Shown: positions 27,051-36,562 of the stretch, piece by piece
Layout of the letters: each line of letters starts with the position of its first letter
Position numbering within the stretch: the first letter of the stretch is position 1
The notes under the pieces: generated by a model
What the model was told of the DNA's origin: nothing
Database searches by the model: none
The model's input: the letters and a program-made list of their open reading frames with translations, nothing else
Position numbers and translations under genes: made by a program
NCBI GenBank assembly: GCA_963787045.1
Contig: CAWBBR010000021.1
Span: forward strand, 82,326-146,325
DNA length: 64,000 nucleotides
Direction of reading: 5' to 3'
Source of the DNA: DATJGR01 sp963787045
GTDB taxonomy: Bacteria > Pseudomonadota > Gammaproteobacteria > Pseudomonadales > Azotimanducaceae

Positions 27051-27815
27051 TTAGAGCGGAACCGGCAGTTCCAGATGAGTTTCGTAGATGCGCCGCTGCA
27101 GCGCGCGCAATTCCTCGGACACCGCGCCGAGAATGTCGGCGTCGTGACAGGTATAGGCCGCGCGGATCATCGGTATCGCCGGCAGGTCCGCTTCGGGTAG
27201 CGGCAGGATCAGGTTCGCGAACGTCGCCCAATAGATGTCGAGCGCGGTGAGCGAGTCGCCGATCAGATAGCGCCGCCCGGCGATCCGTTCGGAGAACATC
27301 CGCAGCAGATCGATCACGCGCGCCTTCGCGACCTTCGTATGGGTCGGATTGAAGCCGTATTTCGGCGCCAGGTAATTCGCCACGTTCGACGGGAACCCCG
27401 TTTCGCTGCCGTGACCGAGCGACTGCTGGATCATCAGCAACCGATACGCCCAGCCGAACCCCATTTCGCCGCAGATCTCGTGCGAGAGGCCGAACATCGT
27501 CGCGCGGTCTTCGGCGCGCGGTGGAATGAGCGCCGGCGCCGCCTTCAAGCGCTCCGCCAGCAGCAGGATTTCCGACCAGCCGGTGCGCAGCTTTTCGTTT
27601 TCGAACGCGACCACCGGCACGCCGACGTCGCCCGCCCAAGCGACCAGCGCGCCGTCCGGATCTTCCTTGCTCTGCGCCGCGTATTGGCACGCGAGGCCCT
27701 TCACGTGAAAGATGCCCTTGGCCGCTTCGGTCCACGGACTCGGCACGCCGCGCAGGCATGCCATCCGCAATCCCGACGCGCCGCGCGCTTGCGTAATGCT
27801 GACCCAGCTGCTCAT
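27051..27815 (-). CDS. Glutathione S-transferase-like protein
   Basis: This is a 254-residue protein with a thioredoxin-like N-domain (RMACLRGVPSPWTEAA, then VPVVAFENEKLRTGWSEILLLAE) and an all-helical C-domain. The latter has the GST N-capping box, YLIGDSLTALDIYWATFANL. The usual catalytic Tyr/Ser/Cys is not obvious. It might conjugate glutathione or act as an isomerase or ligandin in the cytoplasm. It is followed closely by the FMN protein, so the two may form an operon. Confidence 0.75.
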   Translation of the reverse strand: MSSWVSITQARGASGLRMACLRGVPSPWTEAAKGIFHVKGLACQYAAQSKEDPDGALVAWAGDVGVPVVAFENEKLRTGWSEILLLAERLKAAPALIPPRAEDRATMFGLSHEICGEMGFGWAYRLLMIQQSLGHGSETGFPSNVANYLAPKYGFNPTHTKVAKARVIDLLRMFSERIAGRRYLIGDSLTALDIYWATFANLILPLPEADLPAIPMIRAAYTCHDADILGAVSEELRALQRRIYETHLELPVPL

Positions 27816-27878
27816 TTCGTCATTGCTCCTCCTGCGCGAGGTCGGCGAGCGTAGCACGCTGCATGCGCTCCTGTGCAA

Positions 27879-28685
27879 TCACGACCCGGTGGACGTGTAG
27901 TGCCGCACGCCGACGCGCCACATCAGCAGGCAGGCGCCGAAGAAAACGAATCCGGCGGTCGGGGCCACCATTTGCCACGTCCGCGTCGTGCCGAGCGGGT
28001 CCGGAATGTCGAGCACGGCCAGGATCGGAAAGTACGTCACCATCGCCAACGGAATCACAAAGGTGAAGAAGCGCTGGAAGTACTTCTGATAGACCGCCAT
28101 CGGATACTGCGCCGTTTCGACGCCGCCGTACGTCAGCATGTTCATCACCTCGAGCGATTCCGTCGTCCAGAACGACATCACCGCACCGAGAATGATGAGG
28201 CCGTAGAAAAAGAAGAACGTCGCCAGCATCGTGAACACGAGCAGCGCGACGCGCGCAACGTCCCATTCGAGCGCCAGCTGCTGAGAGGCCCACACCAGCA
28301 CGATCACGCCCTGCAGCAGTCGGCCCACGCGAAACAACGTGAACTCGTGGCCGGCGAGTTGCAGCACCGTGCTGCGCGGGCGCAGCAGCACGCGGTCGAA
28401 GTTGCCGGTTTTGATGAACTGCGCGCCGAACAGATCGAAGCCGCGCGCCAACGCGTCGGTGAACGCGAAGCTGATGTTGACCACACCGTAGAAGAACGCG
28501 ACTTGCGGCAATGTCCAGGGCGACAGATTGCCGAAGCGGTCGAACAGCGCCCAGACGCCCAGCATCTCGACGCCCGTGGTGATGAAGTGTCCGACCGACA
28601 TCAGCAGGAACGACGCGCGGTACTGCATCTGCGCGCGGATCGACAGGCCGATCATCCGTCCATACAGATTGAGCGCGTCGATCAC
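27879..28685 (-). CDS. ABC-2 type exporter permease (second membrane subunit)
   Basis: This 268-residue integral membrane protein has about six spans: LLMSVGHFITTGVEMLGVWA, FFYGVVNISFAF, LLVFTMLATFFFFYGLIILG, VIPLAMVTYFPILAVL and APTAGFVFFGACLLM. It belongs to the ABC-2/DUF990 family of permeases that occur as pairs with one ATPase. It starts with GTG at 28685, overlapping the end of the first permease gene. With the upstream permease and ATPase it should form a heteromeric exporter in the inner membrane. The substrate is unknown. Confidence 0.85.
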   Translation of the reverse strand: MIDALNLYGRMIGLSIRAQMQYRASFLLMSVGHFITTGVEMLGVWALFDRFGNLSPWTLPQVAFFYGVVNISFAFTDALARGFDLFGAQFIKTGNFDRVLLRPRSTVLQLAGHEFTLFRVGRLLQGVIVLVWASQQLALEWDVARVALLVFTMLATFFFFYGLIILGAVMSFWTTESLEVMNMLTYGGVETAQYPMAVYQKYFQRFFTFVIPLAMVTYFPILAVLDIPDPLGTTRTWQMVAPTAGFVFFGACLLMWRVGVRHYTSTGS

Positions 28686-29515
28686 GTCATCCGCCCTGCA
28701 CGACCACGCGCGACTTCCCGAGCGCCATCAGGACAATAGCCGCTCGCGATGATCAGCGCCGCCCAGACGATCTGTTGGACGATCTCGAACACCGCCGCGT
28801 GCGGTTCGATGTTGCCGCCGTAGATGCGATACGGCACGTCGGCGAGCCCGCGAAACGGTTGCCAGTACAGCAGCGGTTGCAGCCAGTCCGGGAACAGCGG
28901 CAGCGGAATGACCAGACCCGAGAACACGATCACGACGCCGGTCATCACCGTGTTGAAGCCGCGCCCCGACAACGTCCAGATCAACGCCACGTGCATCAGC
29001 ATCGTGATCGCAGATGCGAGCGCCACCGTCGCGGTCAACGAGATCAGGAAACAGACCGCAGCGGCACCGCTCGCCGGTGGCGGCAACGCCCACGTCCCGA
29101 GGCCGAACAGCGGCAGCAGGAAGCCCGCGAAGAGGATCATCGGGATCATGCGCATGAACGTCGTCGCGGTGCGCAGCGCCATCGTTCGCGCATACCAGAA
29201 CGCATAGAGATCGACCGGCCGCAGCAGTTCGTATGCGACCGCGCCGCTCATCATCTTTTCCTGCAGTTCCGCGTCGACATTCCATGGCAACACGCCGAGC
29301 AGCGCCTGCCCGAGCCAGACATACGCCGCGAGTTGCGGCAGGCTCATCGGCGACGCGTGATGATTCGCGGCGAGGAATGCCGCGAGGATCATCAGCTTGA
29401 TCGCCCCCCAGAACAGTTGGGTGGCGAAACCGGCAAAAGCAGCGGCTCTGTACTGCAACAGCATCCGGAAGCGCGCGCCGAGCATCGCGACATAGGGACG
29501 CGCCGCCTCAACCAC
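28682..29515 (-). CDS. ABC-2 type exporter permease (first membrane subunit)
   Basis: This membrane subunit of about 277 residues has six spans and the segment SGAVAYELLRPVDLYAFWYA, characteristic of DUF990-type permeases. The coding end is uncertain. In the open frame it finishes GREVAR-like and stops at 28682. A one-base shift near 28738 would instead give a more typical MALGKSRVVVQGG and stop at 28687. The start overlaps the ATPase gene by eight bases. It is the partner of the second permease in a three-gene export unit. Confidence 0.83.
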   Translation of the reverse strand: MVEAARPYVAMLGARFRMLLQYRAAAFAGFATQLFWGAIKLMILAAFLAANHHASPMSLPQLAAYVWLGQALLGVLPWNVDAELQEKMMSGAVAYELLRPVDLYAFWYARTMALRTATTFMRMIPMILFAGFLLPLFGLGTWALPPPASGAAAVCFLISLTATVALASAITMLMHVALIWTLSGRGFNTVMTGVVIVFSGLVIPLPLFPDWLQPLLYWQPFRGLADVPYRIYGGNIEPHAAVFEIVQQIVWAALIIASGYCPDGAREVARGRAGRMT

Positions 29516-30485
29516 GACCGCTCTCGTATACGCGCGTGATGATTTCCTCGATCGGCAGGTTCTCGATGACCAGGTCGTGCACGGCGTGGCGCGCGGTCAG
29601 TTCGGCCACGAACTTCGCCGCGTTGCGTCCTTCGACCGTGAACGTCGCACGATGACCGAGTTGTTCGACCAGCGCGTCGGCAAAGCCATCGCGCAACTCG
29701 GGCGCCTGATCGAACTCCACGCTCACGCGTCGCTCGGCGCCGTAACGCGCGCGCAGCGCCGCCACCGTGCCGTCGGAGAGCAGCGTGCCGTGATTGATCA
29801 CGATCAATCGCTTCGACAGCGCTTCGATGTCGTCCATGTCGTGCGTGGTGAGCAGCACCGTCACGCCGCGTTCGTCGTTCAGACGACGTACGAAGTCGCG
29901 GATCGCGAGTTTCGACACCGCGTCGAGGCCGATCGTCGGCTCGTCGAGGAACACGATGTCCGGTTCGTGCAACAACGAAGCGGCGAGATCGCAACGCATC
30001 CGCTGACCGAGACTCAGCTGTCGCACCGGTGTATCGAGCAGCGGCGCCAGATCCAGCAGCGTGACGAGTTCTTCGCGCGCGCGAACGAATCGCTTCGCAT
30101 CGACGCGATAAATGTCGCGCAGCAGATCGAACGACTCGGCAACCGGTAAATCCCACCACAGCTGCGTGCGTTGACCGAACACGACGCCGATGCGCGCAAC
30201 GTGCGCGACGCGATCGCGCCACGGCACCAGTCCGTTGACGGTACAACGACCGCCCGATGGGGTGAGGATGCCGGACAGGATCTTGATGGTGGTCGACTTA
30301 CCGGCGCCGTTCGGGCCGATGTAGCCGACGATCTCGCCGGGTTCGATGCCGAACGAAACACCGTGCAGCGCAATCACTTCGCGATAGCGGCGTCGCACCA
30401 GTCCGCGCACTGCTCCCCACATGCCGGGATCCCGTGCGGCCACGCGAAAACGCTTCTCCAGGTTATCAACGAGGATTTGGGGCAT
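29508..30485 (-). CDS. ABC exporter ATP-binding protein
   Basis: This 325-residue ATPase has Walker A GPNGAGKS (57-64), a Q-loop in GVVFGQRTQLWWDLP, signature LSLGQRMRCDLAASL, Walker B IVFLDEPTIGLD and the H-loop in LLTTHDMDD. The LSLGQRMR signature and the long insert before HGVSF match the subgroup that pairs with DUF990 permeases. The ATG at 30485 gives the normal N-terminus. It drives export by the two downstream permeases. It is divergent from the pseudouridine synthase gene, with 62 bases between. Confidence 0.92.
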   Translation of the reverse strand: MPQILVDNLEKRFRVAARDPGMWGAVRGLVRRRYREVIALHGVSFGIEPGEIVGYIGPNGAGKSTTIKILSGILTPSGGRCTVNGLVPWRDRVAHVARIGVVFGQRTQLWWDLPVAESFDLLRDIYRVDAKRFVRAREELVTLLDLAPLLDTPVRQLSLGQRMRCDLAASLLHEPDIVFLDEPTIGLDAVSKLAIRDFVRRLNDERGVTVLLTTHDMDDIEALSKRLIVINHGTLLSDGTVAALRARYGAERRVSVEFDQAPELRDGFADALVEQLGHRATFTVEGRNAAKFVAELTARHAVHDLVIENLPIEEIITRVYESGRG

Positions 30486-30547
30486 GGCGGCGAGACCGTG
30501 GGAAGGCGCGCATTGAAACACAAACGAAATTTCGTTCCCATGGTCGG

Positions 30548-31453
30548 ATGCGTTCCAACACACCGCTTCTTCCGCGCGACGGCGTTCCGGTCAGCACGGT
30601 GCATTTGCCGCGCGGCGACTGGACCACCGTGCTCGATGCGCTGTGCGCCCGGTTTCCCCGCGTCGCGCGCGAAGAGTGGCGCGACCGCATGAACCGCGGC
30701 GTGGTGTTCGACGCCGACGGCCGTTCGATCGAACCGGAACGCGCGTATCGCTTCGGCTTGCGCGTGCATTACTTCCGCGAAGTGCCGGCCGAGACGCCGA
30801 TTCCGTTCGAAGCGACGGTGTTGCATCGCGACGAGCATCTCGTGATCGCCGACAAGCCACACTTCCTGCCGGTGATGCCGGCCGGCATCCACGTGCGCGA
30901 GACGTTGCTGACGCGACTCATCGAACGGCTCGACAACCCGAACCTCGTTCCGCTGCACCGCATCGACCGCGGCACCGCCGGGCTCGTGATGCTGTCGCCG
31001 AATCCGAAGACGCGCGCGCAGTATCAGGCGCTGTTCCAAGACCAGACGAGCGAGCGGCGCATCCGCAAACACTACGAGGCGCTGGCGCCGGCGCTTCCGT
31101 ACCTGACGTTCCCGCACGTTCGCCACAGCCGGATCGTCTCGGCCGCGCAGTTCTTTCGAATGCAGGAAGTCGACGGAGCGCCAAACAGCGAAACGACCAT
31201 CGACGTACGCGAACGACGCGCAACCCATTGGCACTATGCGCTGCAGCCGCGAACCGGCCGCACCCATCAGTTGCGAGTGCATCTCGCGGCGCTCGGCGCG
31301 GGCATTCTCGGCGACCGCTTGTATCCGGAGCTGCAGGCGCAGGCACCTGACGACCACGCACGACCGCTGCAACTGCTGGCGCGCGCGTTGGAGTTCGTCG
31401 ACCCGCGCAGCGGAGCGCTGCGACGCTTCGAAAGCGAACGGCAGCTGAGTTGA
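30548..31453 (+). CDS. RluA-family pseudouridine synthase
   Basis: This 301-residue enzyme isomerises uridine to pseudouridine in RNA. The catalytic motif HRIDRGTAGLV holds the nucleophile Asp140. Other family elements are VIADKPHFLPVMP (about 99-111), RTGRTHQLRVHLAALG and ILGDRLYP. An S4-like segment precedes the catalytic domain. The RNA target (rRNA or tRNA) cannot be told. The next gene, a carrier, begins 76 bases later. Confidence 0.9.
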   Translation: MRSNTPLLPRDGVPVSTVHLPRGDWTTVLDALCARFPRVAREEWRDRMNRGVVFDADGRSIEPERAYRFGLRVHYFREVPAETPIPFEATVLHRDEHLVIADKPHFLPVMPAGIHVRETLLTRLIERLDNPNLVPLHRIDRGTAGLVMLSPNPKTRAQYQALFQDQTSERRIRKHYEALAPALPYLTFPHVRHSRIVSAAQFFRMQEVDGAPNSETTIDVRERRATHWHYALQPRTGRTHQLRVHLAALGAGILGDRLYPELQAQAPDDHARPLQLLARALEFVDPRSGALRRFESERQLS

Positions 31454-31529
31454 TTCCGGTGTGGGCGGCGCGGCTGGTCTACCCGCGCCCGGACCGGTAG
31501 AGTCGATCGACCCAGGGGAGGGACATTTA

Positions 31530-32921
31530 GTGACCGAAGTCACCGCGGATCCGATTCTCGCCGATCTGCCTGAACCAGCCGCCGCGCGCGCTGGTCCATT
31601 CACCATACGCGACGTTTTTCGCGACCGCGCCACCCTCGGCAAATTCACCGCGGTGCTCGGCCTGCACATGGGCCAGACATTTCCGGCCGCTTTTTTCGGC
31701 CTGATGCTGACGGCGATCTATCGCGAGAAAGGACTGCCGCTCGACATGTTCTGGATCTTCATGCTGCCGAGCATCCCGACGTGGCTGCGGCCGCTGTGGG
31801 CGCCGTTCGTCGACGGTGTCGGCTCCAGTCGCATCGGCCTTCGGAAGACCTGGTTCATCCCGTGCACGCTGTTCGGCGCCGCCGCGTATCTGTCGCTCGC
31901 GCTGTTCGAGCCCGAGATCGCCACGCTATGGATCATCATCGGCATCCTGATCGTAAAGACCACGTTCATGACAACGCAGGACATCGCGATCGACGGCTAC
32001 ATGGTGGAAAACCTGCGCGACGAAGAACGCGGCGTCGGCGCCGCGGTGATGGACATTGGGCGCAATGTCGCGCAGTTCTCGTCCTGGGCCGGCGTCGCGT
32101 GGGTGTACGGCACGTATGGATGGCCGGCCGCCGTCGTCACCGCGGCGAGCCTGCTCATCCTGTTCTCGCTGCCCGGCATCATCCGTCGCGAACCACCGCC
32201 GCCTCCGCAAGCACAACGCCGCCGCGACCGCGGCGAGCATCCGAGCCTGATCAAACTGTTCCGCCGGCCCGACACGCGCATCATCCTGCCGCTGGTGATT
32301 CTGATCTCGTTCGGCGGCGGGCTGATCTCCACCTTGTACATCGCATATCTCGTCGACGTCGGCTTCACCGTGAAACAGATCGGTCCGTTGATACTCGCGC
32401 CGGCGACGCTACTCGGCACGGTAATCGGTGCGACGCTGACCGCGTGGTTCCTGAACCGCTTCGGCTACAAGACGACGATCCTGGTATCGGCATTCCTGAT
32501 GATCCCGACGGTCATTCCGATCATCTGGATGGGCTCGATCGAAAAGCCGAGCCTGCTGACAGTGTTCCTCGTGACGCTCAACGCCATCATCCTGCCGTCG
32601 TTCCTGACGATCGCAATGGCGGCGTCACGCCTGAAGTGGTCGTCCAAGACACAAGCGGCCACCGACTACACGTCGTTCGTCGTCGTGGCGACGGCTGCGG
32701 GTGCCGCATCGCTCGGGGTCGGCGGCGTGATCGCGCAATACGTCGGCTGGCACATGTATTTTCTCGGCTCGGGCCTGTTCGTCACCGCGTGTTGCTTCGT
32801 CTTCTACATGCTCTTCGACAAGATCGAAGCCCTCGTCGAAGCGCGCGACATCGCCGAACTCGCACTCGAACATCATTCACACACTCAAACCACCGCAGGA
32901 GCCAGACATGGCATTGGTTGA
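31530..32921 (+). CDS. MFS transporter, AmpG/acetyl-CoA-transporter-like
   Basis: This is a 463-residue MFS protein with about twelve spans. It has the AmpG-like features GLMLTAIYREKGLPLDMFW, MLPSIPTWLRPLWAPFVD and TQDIAIDGYMVENLRDEERG. The GTG at 31530 is favoured because GGGAGGG lies seven bases before it, and the earlier in-frame GTG would only add a Pro/Gly-rich tail. AmpG proper imports muropeptides, but many relatives have other roles. The gene overlaps the enoyl-CoA hydratase gene by 14 bases, which suggests a catabolic import unit instead. Confidence 0.82.
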   Translation: MTEVTADPILADLPEPAAARAGPFTIRDVFRDRATLGKFTAVLGLHMGQTFPAAFFGLMLTAIYREKGLPLDMFWIFMLPSIPTWLRPLWAPFVDGVGSSRIGLRKTWFIPCTLFGAAAYLSLALFEPEIATLWIIIGILIVKTTFMTTQDIAIDGYMVENLRDEERGVGAAVMDIGRNVAQFSSWAGVAWVYGTYGWPAAVVTAASLLILFSLPGIIRREPPPPPQAQRRRDRGEHPSLIKLFRRPDTRIILPLVILISFGGGLISTLYIAYLVDVGFTVKQIGPLILAPATLLGTVIGATLTAWFLNRFGYKTTILVSAFLMIPTVIPIIWMGSIEKPSLLTVFLVTLNAIILPSFLTIAMAASRLKWSSKTQAATDYTSFVVVATAAGAASLGVGGVIAQYVGWHMYFLGSGLFVTACCFVFYMLFDKIEALVEARDIAELALEHHSHTQTTAGARHGIG

Positions 32922-33711
32922 CTACGAAGTGAAAGGCCACGTCGCGATCGTCACGCTGAATCGCCCCGACGCACGCAACGCGATCAACCCGGAAGTGGCG
33001 GTGCGGCTCGCCGATGCGTGGAGCGCCGCCAAAGAAGACGACAACGTCCGCGTCATCGTCATCACCGGCAAAGGCAGCGCGTTCTGCGCCGGCGCCGACC
33101 TCGGCCAGCTGATCCCGATGATCTCGGGCGCACGCAAACCGGAGAACGAATTCGATCATCGCGTGATCAAGGAACCGAACATCACGTCGCGCGCGCTGTT
33201 GCGCAACTTCGACACGGAGAAGCCCGTGATCGCCGCGATCAACGGCCACGCGATCGCGGGAGGCATGGAGATGGTGCAAGGCACCGACATCCGCGTGTCG
33301 TGTCCCGAAGCGAAATTCGGCGTGCAGGAAGTGAAGTGGGCGATCTTTCCGGCCGGCGGCTCGACCGTGCGTCTGCCGGCGCAGTTACCGTTCGCCAAGG
33401 CGATGGAGCTGTTGCTCACTGGCGATCTGATCAGCGCCGACGAAGCGAAGGACATCGGCTTCCTGAACTACGTCGTACCGGCCGACCAGGTGATGGCGAA
33501 AGCGCTGGAGATCGCCGAGAAGATCGCCGCGAACGGCCCGATCGCCGTGAAAGCGATCCGCAAATCGGCGCGCGCATGTCTCGGCGTTCCGGAACGCGAA
33601 GCATTGAAGATCGAGTCCGAAATCTCCGGCCCCGTCTTTCAAACAGAAGACGCGAAGGAAGGCCCGGCCGCGTTCATGCAGAAACGCAAGCCGGCATATA
33701 AGGGGAGATGA
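32908..33711 (+). CDS. Enoyl-CoA hydratase/isomerase (crotonase) family protein
   Basis: This 267-residue crotonase-fold enzyme has the oxyanion-hole segments SAFCAGADLGQL and INGHAIAGGMEM, and a catalytic-region FGVQEVKWAIFPAGGS with Glu in QEV. It would hydrate 2-enoyl-CoA or isomerise an acyl-CoA in beta-oxidation. It starts inside the end of the carrier gene and its stop is followed within ten bases by repeat copy C. The three acyl-CoA ligases, thioesterases and CoA-transferase a few kilobases away are plausible partners. Confidence 0.9.
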   Translation: MALVDYEVKGHVAIVTLNRPDARNAINPEVAVRLADAWSAAKEDDNVRVIVITGKGSAFCAGADLGQLIPMISGARKPENEFDHRVIKEPNITSRALLRNFDTEKPVIAAINGHAIAGGMEMVQGTDIRVSCPEAKFGVQEVKWAIFPAGGSTVRLPAQLPFAKAMELLLTGDLISADEAKDIGFLNYVVPADQVMAKALEIAEKIAANGPIAVKAIRKSARACLGVPEREALKIESEISGPVFQTEDAKEGPAAFMQKRKPAYKGR

Positions 33712-33719
33712 TCGTTATC

Positions 33720-33890
33720 GGTTGAGCTTCGATTCGCGGCGGAGGTGCGACCTCGATGATGGAAGGTGACGGGTGATCGGTGTTGCGTCCCGTACGGAAC
33801 CCTTGAGCGACAGGGATGTCGCGAAAGGAGCGCCCAGGGATGGCTCGAGCGCGTCCGCAACACCGATCACCCGTCACCCACCCGACTAAC
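33720..33890 (+). repeat. Dispersed palindromic intergenic repeat, copy C
   Basis: This is the most regular copy. Its outer arms, 33765-33787 and 33856-33878, are a perfect 23-base inverted repeat that includes GGTGACGGGTGATCGG. Between them lie a small hairpin GCGAC-AGGGAT-GTCGC, then GCGAAAGGAGCGCCCAGGGA, then TGGCTCGAGCGCGTCCG. In copies A and B the small hairpin reads GCGCC-ATGGAT-GGCGC, a compensatory change in the stem. A further GGTTGAGCTTCGATTCGCGG end is shared, inverted, with copy B. As with copies A/B it sits between two convergent genes. Confidence 0.85.
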
Positions 33891-34283
33891 TCAAGCGTCT
33901 TCGTTCAACCACCCTAGAGCGTCGACGTTGTTCCTGAAGATCCGCATGCCGGTGAACATCGGCCATGCGAAACCCTGGAACATCCGGCCGAGGCCGTAGG
34001 CGAGATCTTCGGGGGCGATCACGGCGCATCGGCCGAAACGCACCAGGTGCTGCATGTCTTCCATGTATGCCGCGACCTCGTTCATCTGTTCCGCGGTCGG
34101 CAGGCGCGTTTGAAACGCGAGGTCCAGCAGCACGTCGCAGTCCGGACGCAGGCGCGCGTCGCGACCGAGCTGGCGGAAGTGTTCGATGACTTCGGCTTGA
34201 GTGACGGCGCCTTCGCAACGTGTCATCAGTCGATTCGTAAAGTCGTCGTATCGGTACGTTACCGGCACGATCAGAGACGCCAA
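33891..34283 (-). CDS. Conserved small protein, STAS/SpoIIAA-like
   Basis: This 130-residue soluble protein begins with PVTYRYDDFTNRLMTRCEG, an alternating beta-alpha pattern resembling SpoIIAA/STAS-like folds. CDVLLDLAF and the later CAVIAPEDLAYG fit the same reading. No catalytic residue is evident. It starts with TTG inside the end of the TonB receptor gene, so it is probably the second gene of the TPP-riboswitch-controlled transcript. The exact start is uncertain. It ends right at repeat copy C. Confidence 0.6.
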   Translation of the reverse strand: MASLIVPVTYRYDDFTNRLMTRCEGAVTQAEVIEHFRQLGRDARLRPDCDVLLDLAFQTRLPTAEQMNEVAAYMEDMQHLVRFGRCAVIAPEDLAYGLGRMFQGFAWPMFTGMRIFRNNVDALGWLNEDA

Positions 34284-36354
34284 TTCACCGTGACGCCGAC
34301 GCGACGCGGTTCGCCGAACTGCGTATATCCGGCCGACGCGTAGTCGATGCGCGGGTCGTTACCGAAGAAGTAACCCTTCACCGCGTACTCCTTGTCGAAT
34401 ACGTTGTGCATCCAGGCCGTAACCCCCCAATTGCCTCGTTTGAGACCAAAACTCAGATGGGCGATCTCGTATGGCTTCGACTGGAACGAATCGCTGTCGG
34501 AGAAATAGTACGCGTCTTTTCCCTCGGCTGCGGCGTTCGCGAACCAACCGCTCGGCCAGTCGTATTGCGCGCTCGCGAAAAACTGATACGACGGCGCTTG
34601 CGCTTGCTGTCGCCCATCGAGTTCCTGACCGGCACCGTTCACGAAGTCGCGATACTCCGACGACAGCAGACCGAGACTGCCGAACAGTTCGATGCGTTGC
34701 GTCGGTCGAAAGCGCAACTCGGCTTCGAGACCGTAGTTGTCGCCCTTCGACGCATTGCCGGTGTATTCGATGAACTCCGACGAGCCGTCCGGCCGCACCC
34801 TGATCTGTGACGTGTCCACCTGCATGTCGTCGCGCCACATGTAGAACAGCGCGATGCGTCCCACCAGCGAGTCGTCGCGCCAGTTGCCCTTCACGCCGAT
34901 TTCGGCGTTGTACAACGTCTCCGGATCGAACTGGCGCAGATCGGCGTCGAGCGTGCCATCCGTGTTGAAACCACCGGACTTGTAGCCGCGCGACATGCTG
35001 GCGTACACCATCGTGTTGGTGCGGATCAGGTGCGACAGCGCAACCCGGCCGCCCCACAGATTGTCGTTCGGCTCGAATTTCGAGCCGTCCACGTCGTGGT
35101 AGTTCGCATCGTGGCGCTCGAGCCGCAGCCCGACCGTCAGGTTCGTCGCGTCCGACAAATGCGTTTCGGTCTGCCCGAACACCGCCGCGCGCTGGATGCG
35201 GAATTCGCTGGTGAAATCCGACGTGAGGAATGTGTACACGCGATGCAGATGCTCGTCCTGCTTCAGCGTGTAGACGCCGACCGCCCAATCCGTGCTGTCA
35301 CCGAACAGGCGTCCCTCGTCGTTCGAGATGAACCGCAGCTCCGCCGACGAGGTGGTCCAGTCGCGGCGATACAGATCGGTGGAGCTGTAGCCGTTGGGGT
35401 CGAAGCCGACGAACGTCCAGTCCTCGTCGTAACCGTATTCGATGTCGGAGTCGGCGTGGGAAACGATCGCCTCCACCAGGAACGTCTTCGGCTGCGTGAA
35501 CGTCGCGATCACGCTGCCGAATTGCGACTTCTGCGTATCCTTGCCCGGCTGGTCCGAAATCGTGTCGCGCGAGTTGTCCAGCGAGAACGCGTCGTAGCCG
35601 TTGTCGATGTCGATGTAGCCTGCGGTGAAGTCGAACGACGTTTCGTCGTTGGCCTGCCAGTGCAGCTTGCCGCGGATCGTCAATTCGTCGTAGTTGTTGG
35701 TGTCGTCCTGGTTGAGGAAGTGATTCCGCACATAGCCATTGCTGTTGTATTGCTGAACGGCCAGCCGACCCTCGACCGAATCCGACAGTGGTCCGGAAAC
35801 GTATCCGCCGATCGTGCGCGTGTCGTAGTCGCCGCCCTCGACGGTGATACCCGCCTCCGGCGTTTTGGTCGGGTCGTTGGTGGTGACGTTGATGAGACCC
35901 GCCAGCGCGTTCGCGCCGTACAAGCGTGCCCTGCGGACCGCGAAAGACTTCGACCTGCCGCACGTCGTACAGCGTACTGACCGTTGCGATACCGCTGAAG
36001 TCGACGTGGTCGATGATCGTCCCAACGGACGGATTCAGCGGCGCGATGAATTGCCCGGTTTCGCCGATGCCGCGAATCTGAAAGTAGCGGGCGCGCGACG
36101 CCCCGCTGGCGGCGTTCGACGTTCGGCATCAGGCCGAGCATCTGCTCCAGGTGCTGCGCTTCGAGGCTCGCGATCTGCGCGGCGGTGGCGACCGAGATGC
36201 TGCTCGGCAACGCGTCGAGCGGATCGGAACGGAACTCGCCGGTGACGATGATCTCTTCGATGGAGTCGTCCGGCGCCGCTGCTCCGTACACGCTCGCCCA
36301 TCCGCACAGCGCACAGATCGACAGGCCGGCCGCGAGAGATTTCTTCACACGCAT
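34271..36354 (-). CDS. TonB-dependent outer-membrane receptor under a TPP riboswitch (two frameshifts)
   Basis: This receptor of about 694 codons imports a ligand through the outer membrane with energy from TonB. The N-terminus has a signal peptide (MRVKKSLAAGLSICALCGWA) and a TonB-box-like EEIIVTGEF. The plug reads, across frames, ARYFQIRGIGETGQF, then VEVFRGPQGTL, then YGANALAGLINVTT. The barrel follows to the terminal aromatic-like end VNWRL. Frame changes lie near bases 36115 and 35925, both in the plug. A TPP riboswitch starts 55 bases upstream of the ATG. That control strongly suggests a thiamine-related ligand. Confidence 0.9.
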
Positions 36355-36408
36355 GAGCGCTCCGTTCGAAAACGATCCGGAGACGACAAAGCAGGGGGGT
36401 GAGGATGA

Positions 36409-36510
36409 GCGCCTTTACACCTATCCCTACGCCGGCATTATCCGGATCAGGTTCACAGGGTCCACCAGATCGGTGTCTCAGGCCTTGCGGCCACCCCTTA
36501 GGTAAGGCGC
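36409..36510 (-). promoter_or_regulatory. TPP (thiamine pyrophosphate) riboswitch, THI element
   Basis: On the minus strand the conserved blocks occur in order: AAGGGGTGG, CCTGAGA, GACCCTGTGAACCTGATC, then CGGATAATGCCGGCGTAGGG, which is the THI-box core. The closing stem pairs GCGCCTT (36504-36510) with AAGGCGC (36409-36415) and ACCTA with TAGGT. The ATG of the TonB receptor is 55 bases further on. TPP binding should repress expression of the receptor. The distance to the start codon and the GGAG just before it suggest control of translation. Confidence 0.96.
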
Positions 36511-36562
36511 GATTGTCTGCCGCGTGCGCAGCGATTGCAACGCACGCGAACCGCGTTTGTTG

